From: a virus
IMG/VR virus record: IMGVR_UViG_3300050190_000047
Span: 1 to 38,480 of that record
Length of the DNA stretch: 38,480 bases
Strand: one strand, 5' to 3'
Each line of letters starts with the position of its first letter. Positions within the stretch are counted from its first letter, which is position 1. Shown piece by piece: positions 6,806-13,652 of the stretch. Both the position numbers and the translations under genes were made by a program. Below the pieces are notes generated by a model that worked only from the letters and a program-made list of their open reading frames with translations, did not search any database and was not told the DNA's origin.

Positions 6806-7041
6806 ATCTTCTTCGCCGTAAATGCCGCCCTGTGTCTTTGGTCTGATGCCAGTTTTTCGCTTAATGACTTTCGTGACCCGGTATCTTGCTCCAAGTTTTT
6901 AACGGTTACATTTGAAGCGGTAGCGATTGCTGATGCTATAACATCAAGTAATTGCTGATTGGTAAGTTTTTCTTTGTCTAAACATCCGAATTTTCTCATT
7001 CCATCAGTTATGTAACCGTCAACATCTTCTTTTTTAATCAA
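6802..7041 (-). CDS. Leftward mini-gene A, 79-residue acidic/helical protein
   Basis: The start TTG 7041 is preferred because the SD AAAGGAGGGG lies 6-8 bases upstream; longer upstream extensions have no SD and contain low-quality sequence. The protein begins (M)IKKEDVDGYITDGMRK and appears all-helical, with QQLLDVIASAIATASN in the middle and a basic C-terminus. It is transcribed against the early operon from its own promoter (7065-7093), whose sequence and layout match that of leftward gene 8365-8526. Independent expression inside an early operon is typical of cargo genes. Family not recognised. Confidence 0.7.
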   Translation of the reverse strand: MIKKEDVDGYITDGMRKFGCLDKEKLTNQQLLDVIASAIATASNVTVKNLEQDTGSRKSLSEKLASDQRHRAAFTAKKI

Positions 7042-7064
7042 AAATATCCCCTCCTTTCGCCAAC

Positions 7065-7093
7065 ATTTTACATCATTCTGGCGAAAAGCACAA
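7065..7093 (-). promoter_or_regulatory. Promoter of leftward mini-gene A
   Basis: On the minus strand, TTGTGC (7093-7088), 17 bases, TAAAAT (7070-7065), then the SD almost at once. An 8-bp inverted repeat TTTCGCCA (7055-7062) / TGGCGAAA (7079-7086) brackets the -10. The -10-to-SD segment is nearly the same as at 8534-8554. Confidence 0.6.
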
Positions 7094-7119
7094 TAAAAAA
7101 AGCACCGCGCTAACGGTGC
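7094..7119 (-). terminator. Leftward terminator upstream of mini-gene A promoter
   Basis: On the minus strand GCACCG / CGGTGC with a 6-base loop is followed by TTTTTTT. It stops leftward transcription directly before the mini-gene A promoter and so insulates it. Confidence 0.65.
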
Positions 7120-7150
7120 AAGCAAAGAACTTAGTACAAAAATCCTAACA

Positions 7151-7183
7151 TCAAATCTACACCGCTATTATAAGCGGATTTGA
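7151..7183 (+). promoter_or_regulatory. Nested inverted repeat before the Rha gene
   Basis: Outer arms TCAAATC (7151-7157) / GATTTGA (7177-7183) enclose inner arms CCGCT (7162-7166) / AGCGG (7173-7177). It ends where the SD of the Rha gene begins, so it could be an operator or an RNA hairpin controlling translation. Confidence 0.4.
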
Positions 7184-7197
7184 AAGGAATGTCAATA

Positions 7198-7833
7198 ATG
7201 AACGAATTAGTTTTTGAAAAACAGGACAAGCCAATGACCGACAGTTTGAAAGTGGCTGAGTATTTCGGGAAACAACATAAGCGTGTTTTACAGGATGTCA
7301 GGGAGCTTGAATGTTCAGAGGAATTTAGAGAGCACGGTTTCGTGCCGTCGAATTATTTGAGTGAGCAACACCACAAAGTTTTTAAATTTAATATTACCTT
7401 CGATGCGTTCATGTTCCTTGCAATGGGATATCACGGGAAGAAAGCGGCGGCACTCAAAGAAGCGTACATAAAAGAGTTTAACCACATGGGCGACTTCATC
7501 CATCAACTCGATACTGCCCGTCTTGAATTCCATGACTTGGCCGACGCAATAAAAGAAGCCCATAAAGACGATTATCACAATTATCACTTTTCTAACGAAC
7601 TGGATTTGATAAACCGTATTGTCCTCGGAACATCAACGCGCAAGTTTAAAAAGGAACACGGAATTGAAGCAAACACCATCAGGCCGGAACTGACACCTGA
7701 TCAACTTTCAGGGGTAATTAAATTACAAAGGCTTGACATTGGATTGCTTATAACTACTCCGGAATACGAAGACCGCAAGCAGATATTGAGTAAATATTAT
7801 GGGCGTATCCGGCAACTGGCAATAAAGGGGTGA
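7198..7833 (+). CDS. Rha-family phage regulatory protein
   Basis: The 211-residue protein has the Rha signature (PF09669) at about residues 10-100: DSLKVAEYFGKQHKRVLQDVREL ... FRFNIT-type 'FKFNITFDAFMFLAMGYHGKKAAALKEAYIKEFN'. Rha proteins are DNA-binding regulators of temperate phages, and lambdoid versions interfere with growth in hosts lacking IHF. The C-terminal 100 residues are helical and less typical. ATG 7198 is selected by the SD AAAGGA at 7183-7188. It is preceded by a nested inverted repeat that may be its control site. Confidence 0.85.
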   Translation: MNELVFEKQDKPMTDSLKVAEYFGKQHKRVLQDVRELECSEEFREHGFVPSNYLSEQHHKVFKFNITFDAFMFLAMGYHGKKAAALKEAYIKEFNHMGDFIHQLDTARLEFHDLADAIKEAHKDDYHNYHFSNELDLINRIVLGTSTRKFKKEHGIEANTIRPELTPDQLSGVIKLQRLDIGLLITTPEYEDRKQILSKYYGRIRQLAIKG

Positions 7834-7840
7834 GATTGTG

Positions 7841-8041
7841 ATGGACACCCTCATTAGTGTAAAGGACGCAGCTGTGCAGATGGGAATTGCGTTTCAGACC
7901 CTGCAAATGGCTCTAAAAGCAAAGCTGTACCCTTTTGGAGAGGCAATACCTTGCAAAAACAGATACAGGTACATCATCATCCGCACCCGCTTTGAAGCCT
8001 ACATGTCAGCGCAGGATATGCTGCCGGTCAGGATGGTATAG
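7841..8041 (+). CDS. Small HTH (excisionase/MerR-like) DNA-binding protein
   Basis: 66 residues: TLISVKDAAVQMGIAFQTLQMAL is a MerR-like helix-turn-helix, followed by a short wing 'YRYIIIRTRFEAYM'. This is the pattern of small phage HTH_17/excisionase-like proteins. ATG 7841 is preferred over GTG 7838 by spacing from GGGGTGAG. It ends 16 bp before the next start. Confidence 0.65.
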   Translation: MDTLISVKDAAVQMGIAFQTLQMALKAKLYPFGEAIPCKNRYRYIIIRTRFEAYMSAQDMLPVRMV

Positions 8042-8057
8042 GACAAGCAGTAAGAAG

Positions 8058-8357
8058 GTGAAAAATATAGAGACGAAAGAATATTCCCCACCACTTGATA
8101 AAGGAATTAAGCATGAGGTCGAAATTCTTGTTGAGGGCGGGATTGAAACTTACGAATCATGTGAGGGCGGTAAGGGGCATTGTTATCCAGAACCTACAGT
8201 AAGATTTTACGGGCCAAGAAGCGAGGGCTTCAAAGCGCTTGCAATTGCACTGCAAAACGATTTAAAACCCTCTGCTCTCAGGCGCTTCTGGAACATCATT
8301 GATGGCGAACCAGATGGCCCTACTTGGGAAATGACATTTACCCACCTTGACGGTTAG
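8058..8357 (+). CDS. Conserved phage protein with EYSPPLDKGI start
   Basis: 99 residues from GTG 8058. The region KEYSPPLDKGIKHEVEIL and 'GGIETYESCEGGKGHCYPEPTVRF' is a recurring early-gene protein of Firmicute prophages with no known function. The Gly/Cys/His-rich loop near 35-48 could bind a metal. The start is uncertain: the only purine-rich tract, AAGAAGG, touches the GTG, and no better in-frame start is present before the conserved region. Confidence 0.7.
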   Translation: MKNIETKEYSPPLDKGIKHEVEILVEGGIETYESCEGGKGHCYPEPTVRFYGPRSEGFKALAIALQNDLKPSALRRFWNIIDGEPDGPTWEMTFTHLDG

Positions 8358-8364
8358 ATAATAA

Positions 8365-8526
8365 TTATTTCCCCGCTTTGTCTAGTCCTGCGCATTCATC
8401 ACATAGCTTTTTGTTACCGGTTCCTTGCCTTAGGTTTTCTTTTTCGATGTTGTTTCCGGTATTGCAATTAGTGTTGTCATGATGCACGTTTTCCTTTATG
8501 GAATACCAAGGTGATTTTTTAGGCAT
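8365..8526 (-). CDS. Leftward mini-gene B, small Cys/His metal-binding protein
   Basis: This 53-residue protein begins MPKKSPWYSIKENVHHDNTN. A pattern H-H-D-N-x-x-C ... K-x-L-C-x-x-C at residues 15-45, with a central 'TGNNIEKENLRQGTGNKK', is a recurrent small prophage protein with one probable zinc site. ATG 8526 has the SD GAAAGGAGG. It is convergent with the early operon and expressed from its own promoter, which matches mini-gene A. Confidence 0.75.
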   Translation of the reverse strand: MPKKSPWYSIKENVHHDNTNCNTGNNIEKENLRQGTGNKKLCDECAGLDKAGK

Positions 8527-8548
8527 AATTACGCCTCCTTTCGACACC

Positions 8549-8577
8549 ATTCTACATCGAAAGGGAAAATAAAACAA
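8549..8577 (-). promoter_or_regulatory. Promoter of leftward mini-gene B
   Basis: On the minus strand, TTGTTT (8577-8572), 17 bases, TAGAAT (8554-8549). A 7-bp inverted repeat CCTTTCG (8537-8543) / CGAAAGG (8558-8564) brackets the -10, as at mini-gene A. Confidence 0.6.
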
Positions 8578-8623
8578 TAAGGACAAGCAACACAGCGGCG
8601 AGAATTTGAAAGGAGAGATTTAA

Positions 8624-8785
8624 TTGTATCACGGTCAAGGAGCGGCAAACGCAAAAAAGGGATACGAACGGTATACGAGCGAGCACCGCAGAAACGTAAA
8701 CAAAGCGAGACATATTGAAAAGCAACTGAAATTTACGCTTAAACAGCAGGCAAAACGCGCCGTAAGATTAGCGGCGGCGAGATAG
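8624..8785 (+). CDS. 53-residue very basic protein
   Basis: TTG 8624 is preceded by AAAGGAGAG with 6-7 bases spacing. The product begins MYHGQGAANAKKGYERYTSE and is rich in Arg and Lys to the end, so it probably binds nucleic acid. Similar small proteins starting 'YHGQGAANAKK' recur in Firmicute phage early regions. Function unknown. Confidence 0.7.
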   Translation: MYHGQGAANAKKGYERYTSEHRRNVNKARHIEKQLKFTLKQQAKRAVRLAAAR

Positions 8786-8792
8786 GAGAAAT

Positions 8793-9206
8793 ATGAGAGA
8801 TATTAGATTTCGTGGTAAAAAACTTGATAATGGGGAATGGGTTTATGGCGATTATTGTGATTGCAGAAAACTTGATAACACCGTTCAGATCAGATGCTGG
8901 GTTGCTAAACCTGAAAACTATTATGCGAGTTACGACGTTGACCCCTCCACAGTCGGGCAGTATACAGGCCTCAAGGGCAAAAACGGCAAGGAGATTTATG
9001 AGGGGGATATTATAAACGGTTTTGACCACGAGCCGACGCCGTACCTCATAAAATACGGCGACGACGCTGGTTTTTATGGCGAAACCGCTCCTTACAATGG
9101 GATACTAGGAGCAGGAACGCAAACAGTTTCATTGCTCAATGCTCCCGATTGGGTGAATATCTTAGGCAACATCCACTCGAACCCCGAACTTTTAAAGGAG
9201 GAATAA
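8793..9206 (+). CDS. YopX-family protein
   Basis: 137 residues. The N-terminus RDIRFRGKKLDNGEWVYGDY, the central 'VDPSTVGQYTGLKGKNGKEIYEGDII' and the C-terminal 'NILGNIHSNPELL' are the defining parts of the YopX family (PF09643), beta-rich phage proteins of unknown function. ATG 8793 has the SD AGGAGA and follows the previous stop by 7 bases. Confidence 0.92.
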   Translation: MRDIRFRGKKLDNGEWVYGDYCDCRKLDNTVQIRCWVAKPENYYASYDVDPSTVGQYTGLKGKNGKEIYEGDIINGFDHEPTPYLIKYGDDAGFYGETAPYNGILGAGTQTVSLLNAPDWVNILGNIHSNPELLKEE

Positions 9207-9208
9207 AA

Positions 9209-9376
9209 ATGTTTGAAAAAGAAGAGTTTGAACCCGACGACCCTAAAACATACGAGCACCTCTACACGGTGAGCGGCGTGCAGATTGAGGCAGTAAAGCG
9301 AGCAATGGAGAGACATTCCGAAATAGCCAAATCTGCTATGCAATATGCGCTTGAATTGCTGAGGTTGCCGTCATGA
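9209..9376 (+). CDS. 55-residue acidic early protein
   Basis: The start ATG 9209 is set by the SD AAAGGAGGAAT. The product is MFEKEEFEPDDPKTYEHLY followed by one amphipathic helix. Its stop overlaps the methyltransferase start in the ATGA arrangement, so the two are translationally coupled. Function unknown. Confidence 0.7.
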   Translation: MFEKEEFEPDDPKTYEHLYTVSGVQIEAVKRAMERHSEIAKSAMQYALELLRLPS

Positions 9377-9921
9377 TACCGTTCCCTGATAAAAAGTACA
9401 GCATCATTTATGCTGACCCACCGTGGTCTTACAGGGTTTGGTCTAAAAAGGGCGAGGGCCGGTCAGCGGAAAGTCATTACCATACCATGCGCAAAGAGGA
9501 CATTTTTAATTTACCCATGTTGGACATAACTGATAAGGATTGTGTTTTATTTCTTTGGGTGACATGTCCGTGTTTAGAGCAAGGGCTTGAAACCATAAGG
9601 CACTGGGGGTTTACATATAAAACAGTCGCTTTTACATGGGTCAAGCGCAATAAAAAGGCTTTGAGTTGGTTTTGGGGCATGGGGTACTGGACGAGGGCAA
9701 ACACAGAATTATGCCTGCTTGCAACAAGAGGACATCCAAAACGCGTGTCCGCCGCAGTGCATCAAGTCATAGATACTCCGGTTGAAATCCACAGCAAGAA
9801 GCCCGACGAGGCAAGAGAACGCATCATAAGGCTCATGGGAGATATTCCACGCATAGAACTATTTGCTCGGCAACGTGTAGATGGTTGGGATGCGTGGGGA
9901 AATGAGGCAGACAAATGTTAA
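9373..9921 (+). CDS. MT-A70-family adenine-N6 DNA methyltransferase
   Basis: Transfers a methyl group from S-adenosylmethionine to N6 of adenine. The 182-residue protein has the catalytic motif ADPPWSYR near residues 14-21, followed by the MT-A70 features 'LFLWVTCPCLEQGLETIRHWGFTYK' and 'WTRANTELCLLATRGHP'. The last gives the SAM-binding strand order expected for the family. No restriction endonuclease is next to it, so it acts as a solitary phage modification enzyme, probably for protection from host restriction or for regulation. Coupled by ATGA to the gene before. Confidence 0.93.
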   Translation: MIPFPDKKYSIIYADPPWSYRVWSKKGEGRSAESHYHTMRKEDIFNLPMLDITDKDCVLFLWVTCPCLEQGLETIRHWGFTYKTVAFTWVKRNKKALSWFWGMGYWTRANTELCLLATRGHPKRVSAAVHQVIDTPVEIHSKKPDEARERIIRLMGDIPRIELFARQRVDGWDAWGNEADKC

Positions 9922-10070
9922 CCGCAGTAATTCGCATCCTGCTCATGTTCGGCATACCGTTTACAGCGCTATCTTTTGGCGGCTACATAATTCAAAACCC
10001 CAAAAGCAAAGCCGCACAAGCCCTGCAAAGGCTCGTACGGCGCATAAGAAAAATACTGTTTATATTTTAA
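9915..10070 (+). CDS. 51-residue membrane protein
   Basis: ATG 9915 overlaps the end of the methyltransferase by 7 bases. A membrane helix occupies residues 4-25 (AVIRILLMFGIPFTALSFGG) and the rest is strongly basic (RLVRRIRK). The overlap and an SD-like GAGGC support translation. Function unknown. Confidence 0.6.
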   Translation: MLTAVIRILLMFGIPFTALSFGGYIIQNPKSKAAQALQRLVRRIRKILFIF

Positions 10071-10103
10071 GTCAAAAAATCAAAAATGTAAAGGGGAATT
10101 AAA

Positions 10104-10349
10104 ATGAACAAATGTTATGACTGCATATATCGTGGCAATGTTTCTGGGGATGCTCATTCTTGTTGTCGTTATCCTAAAAATGAAACCGGAATGTTTGACT
10201 TATTTAGTGCTCAAAATATGAAAAATTCAAGGAAATTAAATATCAAAGGTGACCCTCACGGTGTACGCATGGGTTGGTTTATGTGGCCTACTAATTTTGA
10301 CCCAACATGGCTGATAAACTGTGACGGATTTAAAGCGAAGGAGAATTAG
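10104..10349 (+). CDS. Small Cys-rich conserved phage protein
   Basis: 81 residues beginning MNKCYDCIYRGNVSGDAHSC. Four to five Cys residues (4, 7, 20, 21 and near 74) suggest a zinc site. Proteins starting 'CYDCKYRG' recur in Clostridia phages. The SD AAGGGGAA precedes ATG 10104. Function unknown. Confidence 0.75.
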   Translation: MNKCYDCIYRGNVSGDAHSCCRYPKNETGMFDLFSAQNMKNSRKLNIKGDPHGVRMGWFMWPTNFDPTWLINCDGFKAKEN

Positions 10350-10350
10350 A

Positions 10351-11076
10351 ATGTTAGAAAAAGATGTAAAGATAGGCGATAGGGTTGTGCCGCATTCAAA
10401 GACGGCTTGTGGAAGTAACAATTTATCTGAAAGTAATGCGTGGAATCACCATGGAGGAAAGGAGCAGGGGTTTCTTTATGTTTCGGTTCGTTGCTACCCA
10501 CATGGTGAATTTACATTATCTGTTGAGCAATATAATTCCGGCGATTTCTTTAACGCCTCTGACTTCGAGCCCTACATAGAACCAGCCAAAGACAACGACT
10601 TTCAAGCTATGTTCGTCAATGGCAACAAAACAATCGTATATCTCGCCGGAAAGCGCAAAGGCGTTTCAACCTGTTCCCCCTCAGATACATTCGACCCCGT
10701 GAAAGGCGTTGCACTGGCTTACATGCGGGCTTTAGGTCAGACGGTGGATGATATCCGCATTGAGATTAACCCCGCTAAAACGGAGGACACGGCGCAGGAG
10801 AGCAAGCCTACAGAGGACAAGCCCTTGACGTTTGAGGTGGGGGAGATGGTAAAATTCCGTGAGGATTTAATTGACGGCAAAAGGTATGATGGCATAACTT
10901 ATTTTGACAAAATGAAAAACGATTTGCCTAAAACCTTTGCTTTACCGAAGTTTAATGCCGTAAGAGACTGCCGTCTTAATGGTTGGGTCTTTCCCTTATG
11001 CGTGCTCGAAAAAGTCCCACAACCCACAAACCTTGAGGTTATCATCAACGGCAAAGAATGGATGCCCAAACCATGA
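10351..11076 (+). CDS. Early protein with two SH3-like beta segments
   Basis: 241 residues from ATG 10351, selected by the SD AAGGAGAA. Two regions start with a similar pattern: VKIGDRVVPHSKTACG at about 6-21 and FEVGEMVKFREDLIDGKRYDG near 163-183. Both resemble small SH3-like barrels as found in phage 'YopX/SH3' accessory proteins. The linker between them is Glu/Thr/Pro-rich. It is coupled to the next gene by ATGA. Function unknown. Confidence 0.65.
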   Translation: MLEKDVKIGDRVVPHSKTACGSNNLSESNAWNHHGGKEQGFLYVSVRCYPHGEFTLSVEQYNSGDFFNASDFEPYIEPAKDNDFQAMFVNGNKTIVYLAGKRKGVSTCSPSDTFDPVKGVALAYMRALGQTVDDIRIEINPAKTEDTAQESKPTEDKPLTFEVGEMVKFREDLIDGKRYDGITYFDKMKNDLPKTFALPKFNAVRDCRLNGWVFPLCVLEKVPQPTNLEVIINGKEWMPKP

Positions 11077-11312
11077 GTCAGGACTTTAACCGCGCGCAAT
11101 CCACCTACGAGAACACAATGCCGCCCCCTGCACGTTGTTTATACGGATTTTACATAGGAGACAGGGTAGCAGTGATAAAAAGAAACTTTTCCGATTTTGG
11201 CTTTGAGGGCGTTATCAAGGGGTTTGACGAGGGAGTTTTAAAAGTTGAGATTGAGGGCGACACCATGAAATGGGTTGATTGGTTGTCGCCAGAAGATTTG
11301 AGGAAGGTGTGA
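11073..11312 (+). CDS. Small SH3-like early protein
   Basis: 79 residues. ATG 11073 forms an ATGA overlap with the stop before it. After a polar N-terminus, FYIGDRVAVIKRNFSDFGFEGVIKGFD resembles a KOW/SH3-like barrel, related in style to the segments of the preceding protein. Nucleic-acid binding is possible. Function unknown. Confidence 0.65.
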   Translation: MSQDFNRAQSTYENTMPPPARCLYGFYIGDRVAVIKRNFSDFGFEGVIKGFDEGVLKVEIEGDTMKWVDWLSPEDLRKV

Positions 11313-11313
11313 A

Positions 11314-11529
11314 ATGGCTAAGAACGGCGTTGACTATTACACAGATGGCACAGCAACCGTCACGGTGCATTTCCCGGAGGACAGAACGGTATGCCAGTAT
11401 TGCCCCTACTGTAGAAATGAGGACAGTCTGAAACGTTGGAAGTGCTTACTGACGGATGAATATGTTTTATATCCGTTTGTGAGTGTTGGGAACAAATGTC
11501 CTATTATTTTTGAGGAGGTAAAAAATTAA
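11314..11529 (+). CDS. Small Cys-rich (zinc-finger-like) protein
   Basis: 71 residues. Beta-rich N-terminus, then CQYCPYC at about 27-33 and two further Cys (44 and about 62), enough for a structural zinc site. It ends directly before the P-loop ATPase (stop and start are adjacent), in the recombination part of the operon, where such small proteins are often conserved. Confidence 0.7.
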   Translation: MAKNGVDYYTDGTATVTVHFPEDRTVCQYCPYCRNEDSLKRWKCLLTDEYVLYPFVSVGNKCPIIFEEVKN

Positions 11530-12180
11530 ATGGCAATACCAGTTTTAATTATTGGAAAGTCGGGTTCGGGCAAAAGCGCAAGTTTAAGAAATTGCACAGA
11601 GGGCTTTAATTTAATAAAGGTTTTAGATAAACCCTTACCGTTCAAAGGAACAATACCAAACGGAGTATCTGATAACTACATAACGATTATGAAGTGGCTT
11701 AATGGAGCAAAAGAAAAGTCTTTAGTGATAGATGATGCAGGGTATTTAATCACTAACCATTTTATGAGGGAACATGCAAGCACTGGCAAGGGCAACGGAG
11801 TATTTGCCCTTTATAACGACATAGGGGATAGTTTCTGGAATTTAATTCAATTCGTCACCACTAAACTTCCTCCTGATAAAATCGTTTATTTGATGATGCA
11901 CGAAGAAATAAATGATTTCGGAGATATAAAACCTAAAACAATAGGAAAAATGCTTGATGAAAAAGTGTGCGTTGAGGGGATGTTTACAATCGTTTTAAGA
12001 TGCACAAGCGACAGTAGCAAGCATAAATTTATCACTCAATCAGAGGGTGGAGCGGTTAGCAAATCACCTATTGATATGTTTCCTTTAGAGATAGACAACG
12101 ACCTTAAATTTGTTGATACAACAATTAGAGAATATTGGAATTTAAACAACACAAAAAATGAAGGAGAAAAACAATTATGA
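11530..12180 (+). CDS. P-loop ATPase, probable Sak4-like recombination protein
   Basis: 216 residues. Walker A GKSGSGKS at 9-16, Walker B-like KSLVIDDAGY near 63-72, and the 'NLIQFVTTKLPPDKIVYLMMHEE' helix-strand unit are typical of the short RecA-core ATPases that phages encode directly before an SSB-type gene. The Sak4-like group helps annealing of single-stranded DNA. It overlaps the next gene by ATGA, and the DUF669/SSB-like partner strongly supports a role in replication-linked recombination. Confidence 0.75.
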   Translation: MAIPVLIIGKSGSGKSASLRNCTEGFNLIKVLDKPLPFKGTIPNGVSDNYITIMKWLNGAKEKSLVIDDAGYLITNHFMREHASTGKGNGVFALYNDIGDSFWNLIQFVTTKLPPDKIVYLMMHEEINDFGDIKPKTIGKMLDEKVCVEGMFTIVLRCTSDSSKHKFITQSEGGAVSKSPIDMFPLEIDNDLKFVDTTIREYWNLNNTKNEGEKQL

Positions 12181-12749
12181 ACGAACCTAAAGGATATAAA
12201 GAAGCACAGGCATACGGAGATTATACGCCGCTTGAACTTGGCGGACATGTCTGCAAGATTATGAGCGTTGAGGAAACAACATCATCCACCGACAAAGAAA
12301 TGCTAAAAATTAGCCTTGATATTGCGGAGGGCCCACAAAAAGGTTACTACTCGGAGCAGTACAGAACCAGCACATTTGAAAATAAAAAATGGGGTTGCAT
12401 CGTCTATCAGCTTGCCTATGACAACGAGGGAAACACCAACAAGGGGCTGAAAACGTTTATCACGAGCGTTGAAGAATCTAATGCAGGGTACAAGGTAGTT
12501 TGGGGAAATACATTCTGCCAATCACTTAAAAACAAACTTGTCGGCGGCATATTTGGCAGAGAGCAGTACAAGAACAGGGACGGCGATCTCAAATGGCCAA
12601 CCAAGTGCAGCCAGTTCCGCAGTGTTGAAACTATAAATAAAGGCGTTGAGATACCGGAGGACAAGCCTTTAAAAGGCGCAGCCAAACAACCAGAGGGGTT
12701 GCCGGAGGGATATACAGAGATAGGGTTGGATTCTGATCTCCCTTTCTAA
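12177..12749 (+). CDS. DUF669-type single-strand DNA-binding protein
   Basis: 190 residues. Central region 'KMLKIS'-type strands and SEQYRTSTFENKKWGCIVYQ fit the DUF669 family found next to phage recombination ATPases. The C-terminus is DSDLPF, the acidic, Phe-ending tip that bacterial and phage SSBs use to recruit partners. The coupled P-loop ATPase upstream and replication genes downstream support an SSB role. Family assignment is from memory of the gene pair; the tip is directly visible. Confidence 0.75.
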   Translation: MNEPKGYKEAQAYGDYTPLELGGHVCKIMSVEETTSSTDKEMLKISLDIAEGPQKGYYSEQYRTSTFENKKWGCIVYQLAYDNEGNTNKGLKTFITSVEESNAGYKVVWGNTFCQSLKNKLVGGIFGREQYKNRDGDLKWPTKCSQFRSVETINKGVEIPEDKPLKGAAKQPEGLPEGYTEIGLDSDLPF

Positions 12750-12761
12750 ATCAAACGCTAT

Positions 12762-12779
12762 GGGCGGCTAATCCCGCCC
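12762..12779 (+). promoter_or_regulatory. GC-rich hairpin between SSB-like gene and replication gene
   Basis: GGGCGG / CCGCCC with loop CTAATC, in the 93-bp gap before the replication initiator. There is no T-tract, so it may be a processing or attenuation element rather than a full terminator. Confidence 0.4.
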
Positions 12780-12842
12780 GCAACAAGCCCAATAAATAAT
12801 ACAATACGTATAAATATGGTGGAGGAATGGGGGTGAACAACT

Positions 12843-13652
12843 ACGGCAAGACCTAAGAAAAGCGGAGTAGATTATTTTTCACATGACACTTCAAGCGGCA
12901 AAACAATATTTACGCTCGAAAGTCAATACGGCAATGATGGTTATGCTTTTTGGTTTAAACTGCTTGAAATTATAGGCACTCAAAGCGAACATTATTACGA
13001 TTGCCGCAACCCTGCTGACTGGTTATTCCTGATAGCCAAAACTCGTGTGAGCGAAGTTACTGCGACGGAAATACTAAATACACTGTCACAAGTCGACGCG
13101 ATTGATAGTGAACTATGGCAGCAAAAAGTGATATGGATACAAAAGTTTGTTGACCGTTTGTGCGAAGTTTATCGCAAAAGAGGGTTAAATATCCCTCAAA
13201 AGCCGAGTATCTGCGACAGTAATGACAGCAGTGCTGATGTTTCCGTTGCAGAAAGTACACAAAGTAAAGTAAAGGAACTAAAGGAAGTAAAGGAAGCACC
13301 TATATCTGAAGATATATCGTGTCCGAACTTAAATTCGGACGTTCCTAAAAAGTTAAAATCTAAACCTGTTTTTGAACATGAGAGCAAACCCTACAGATTG
13401 GCTGCCGAACTTTTTAAGATGATATTGGTTAATAACCCTGATGCTCAAAAAAAGACGGAGGCACAATTACAATCATGGGCATACACTTTCGATTTGATGA
13501 TACGGATTGACAGCCGAAAACCAAGACAGATTTACGATGTTATGTTTTATTCCCAGAATAGCGAGTTTTGGCGGTCAAACATTTTATCAGCTTCAAAACT
13601 TAGAGAACAGTATGACAAACTTAAAATGCAAATGGAGGACGGGCGCAAATGA
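12843..13652 (+). CDS. Replication initiator with Lin1244/DUF4373-type N-terminus, apparent ACG start
   Basis: 269 residues if read from ACG 12843: ARPKKSGVDYFSHDT, then an N-terminal winged-helix region to about residue 100 (YGNDGYAFWFKLLEII ... WLFLIAKTRVSEVTA). This is the Lin1244/Lin1753-like (DUF4373) domain of phage replisome organisers. A low-complexity linker follows, then a C-terminal DnaD-like helical part (SEFWRSNILSASKLREQYDKL). No ATG, GTG or TTG exists in frame before GTG 13047, which would cut the domain in half. The SD-like GGGGGTGA lies 6 bases before ACG, the position where family members have ATG. It overlaps the helicase by ATGA, so it probably loads it at the origin. Confidence 0.8.
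   Translation, partial: TARPKKSGVDYFSHDTSSGKTIFTLESQYGNDGYAFWFKLLEIIGTQSEHYYDCRNPADWLFLIAKTRVSEVTATEILNTLSQVDAIDSELWQQKVIWIQKFVDRLCEVYRKRGLNIPQKPSICDSNDSSADVSVAESTQSKVKELKEVKEAPISEDISCPNLNSDVPKKLKSKPVFEHESKPYRLAAELFKMILVNNPDAQKKTEAQLQSWAYTFDLMIRIDSRKPRQIYDVMFYSQNSEFWRSNILSASKLREQYDKLKMQMEDGRK

Noticed and set aside
7180-7197. TTG 7180 as start of the Rha gene
   Set aside because: The SD AAAGGA (7183-7188) lies downstream of it and selects ATG 7198.
9881-10102. 73-codon frame after the adenine methyltransferase
   Set aside because: Another frame (9915-10070) overlaps the methyltransferase stop, encodes a clear membrane helix and has better start features.
12816-12860. TGA read-through or TGA-as-Trp recoding upstream of the replication initiator (MVEEWG-TGA-TTARPKK)
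   Set aside because: The ATG at 12816 has no SD, and many genes here end with TGA in tight overlaps (ATGA, GTGA), so TGA is a normal stop.
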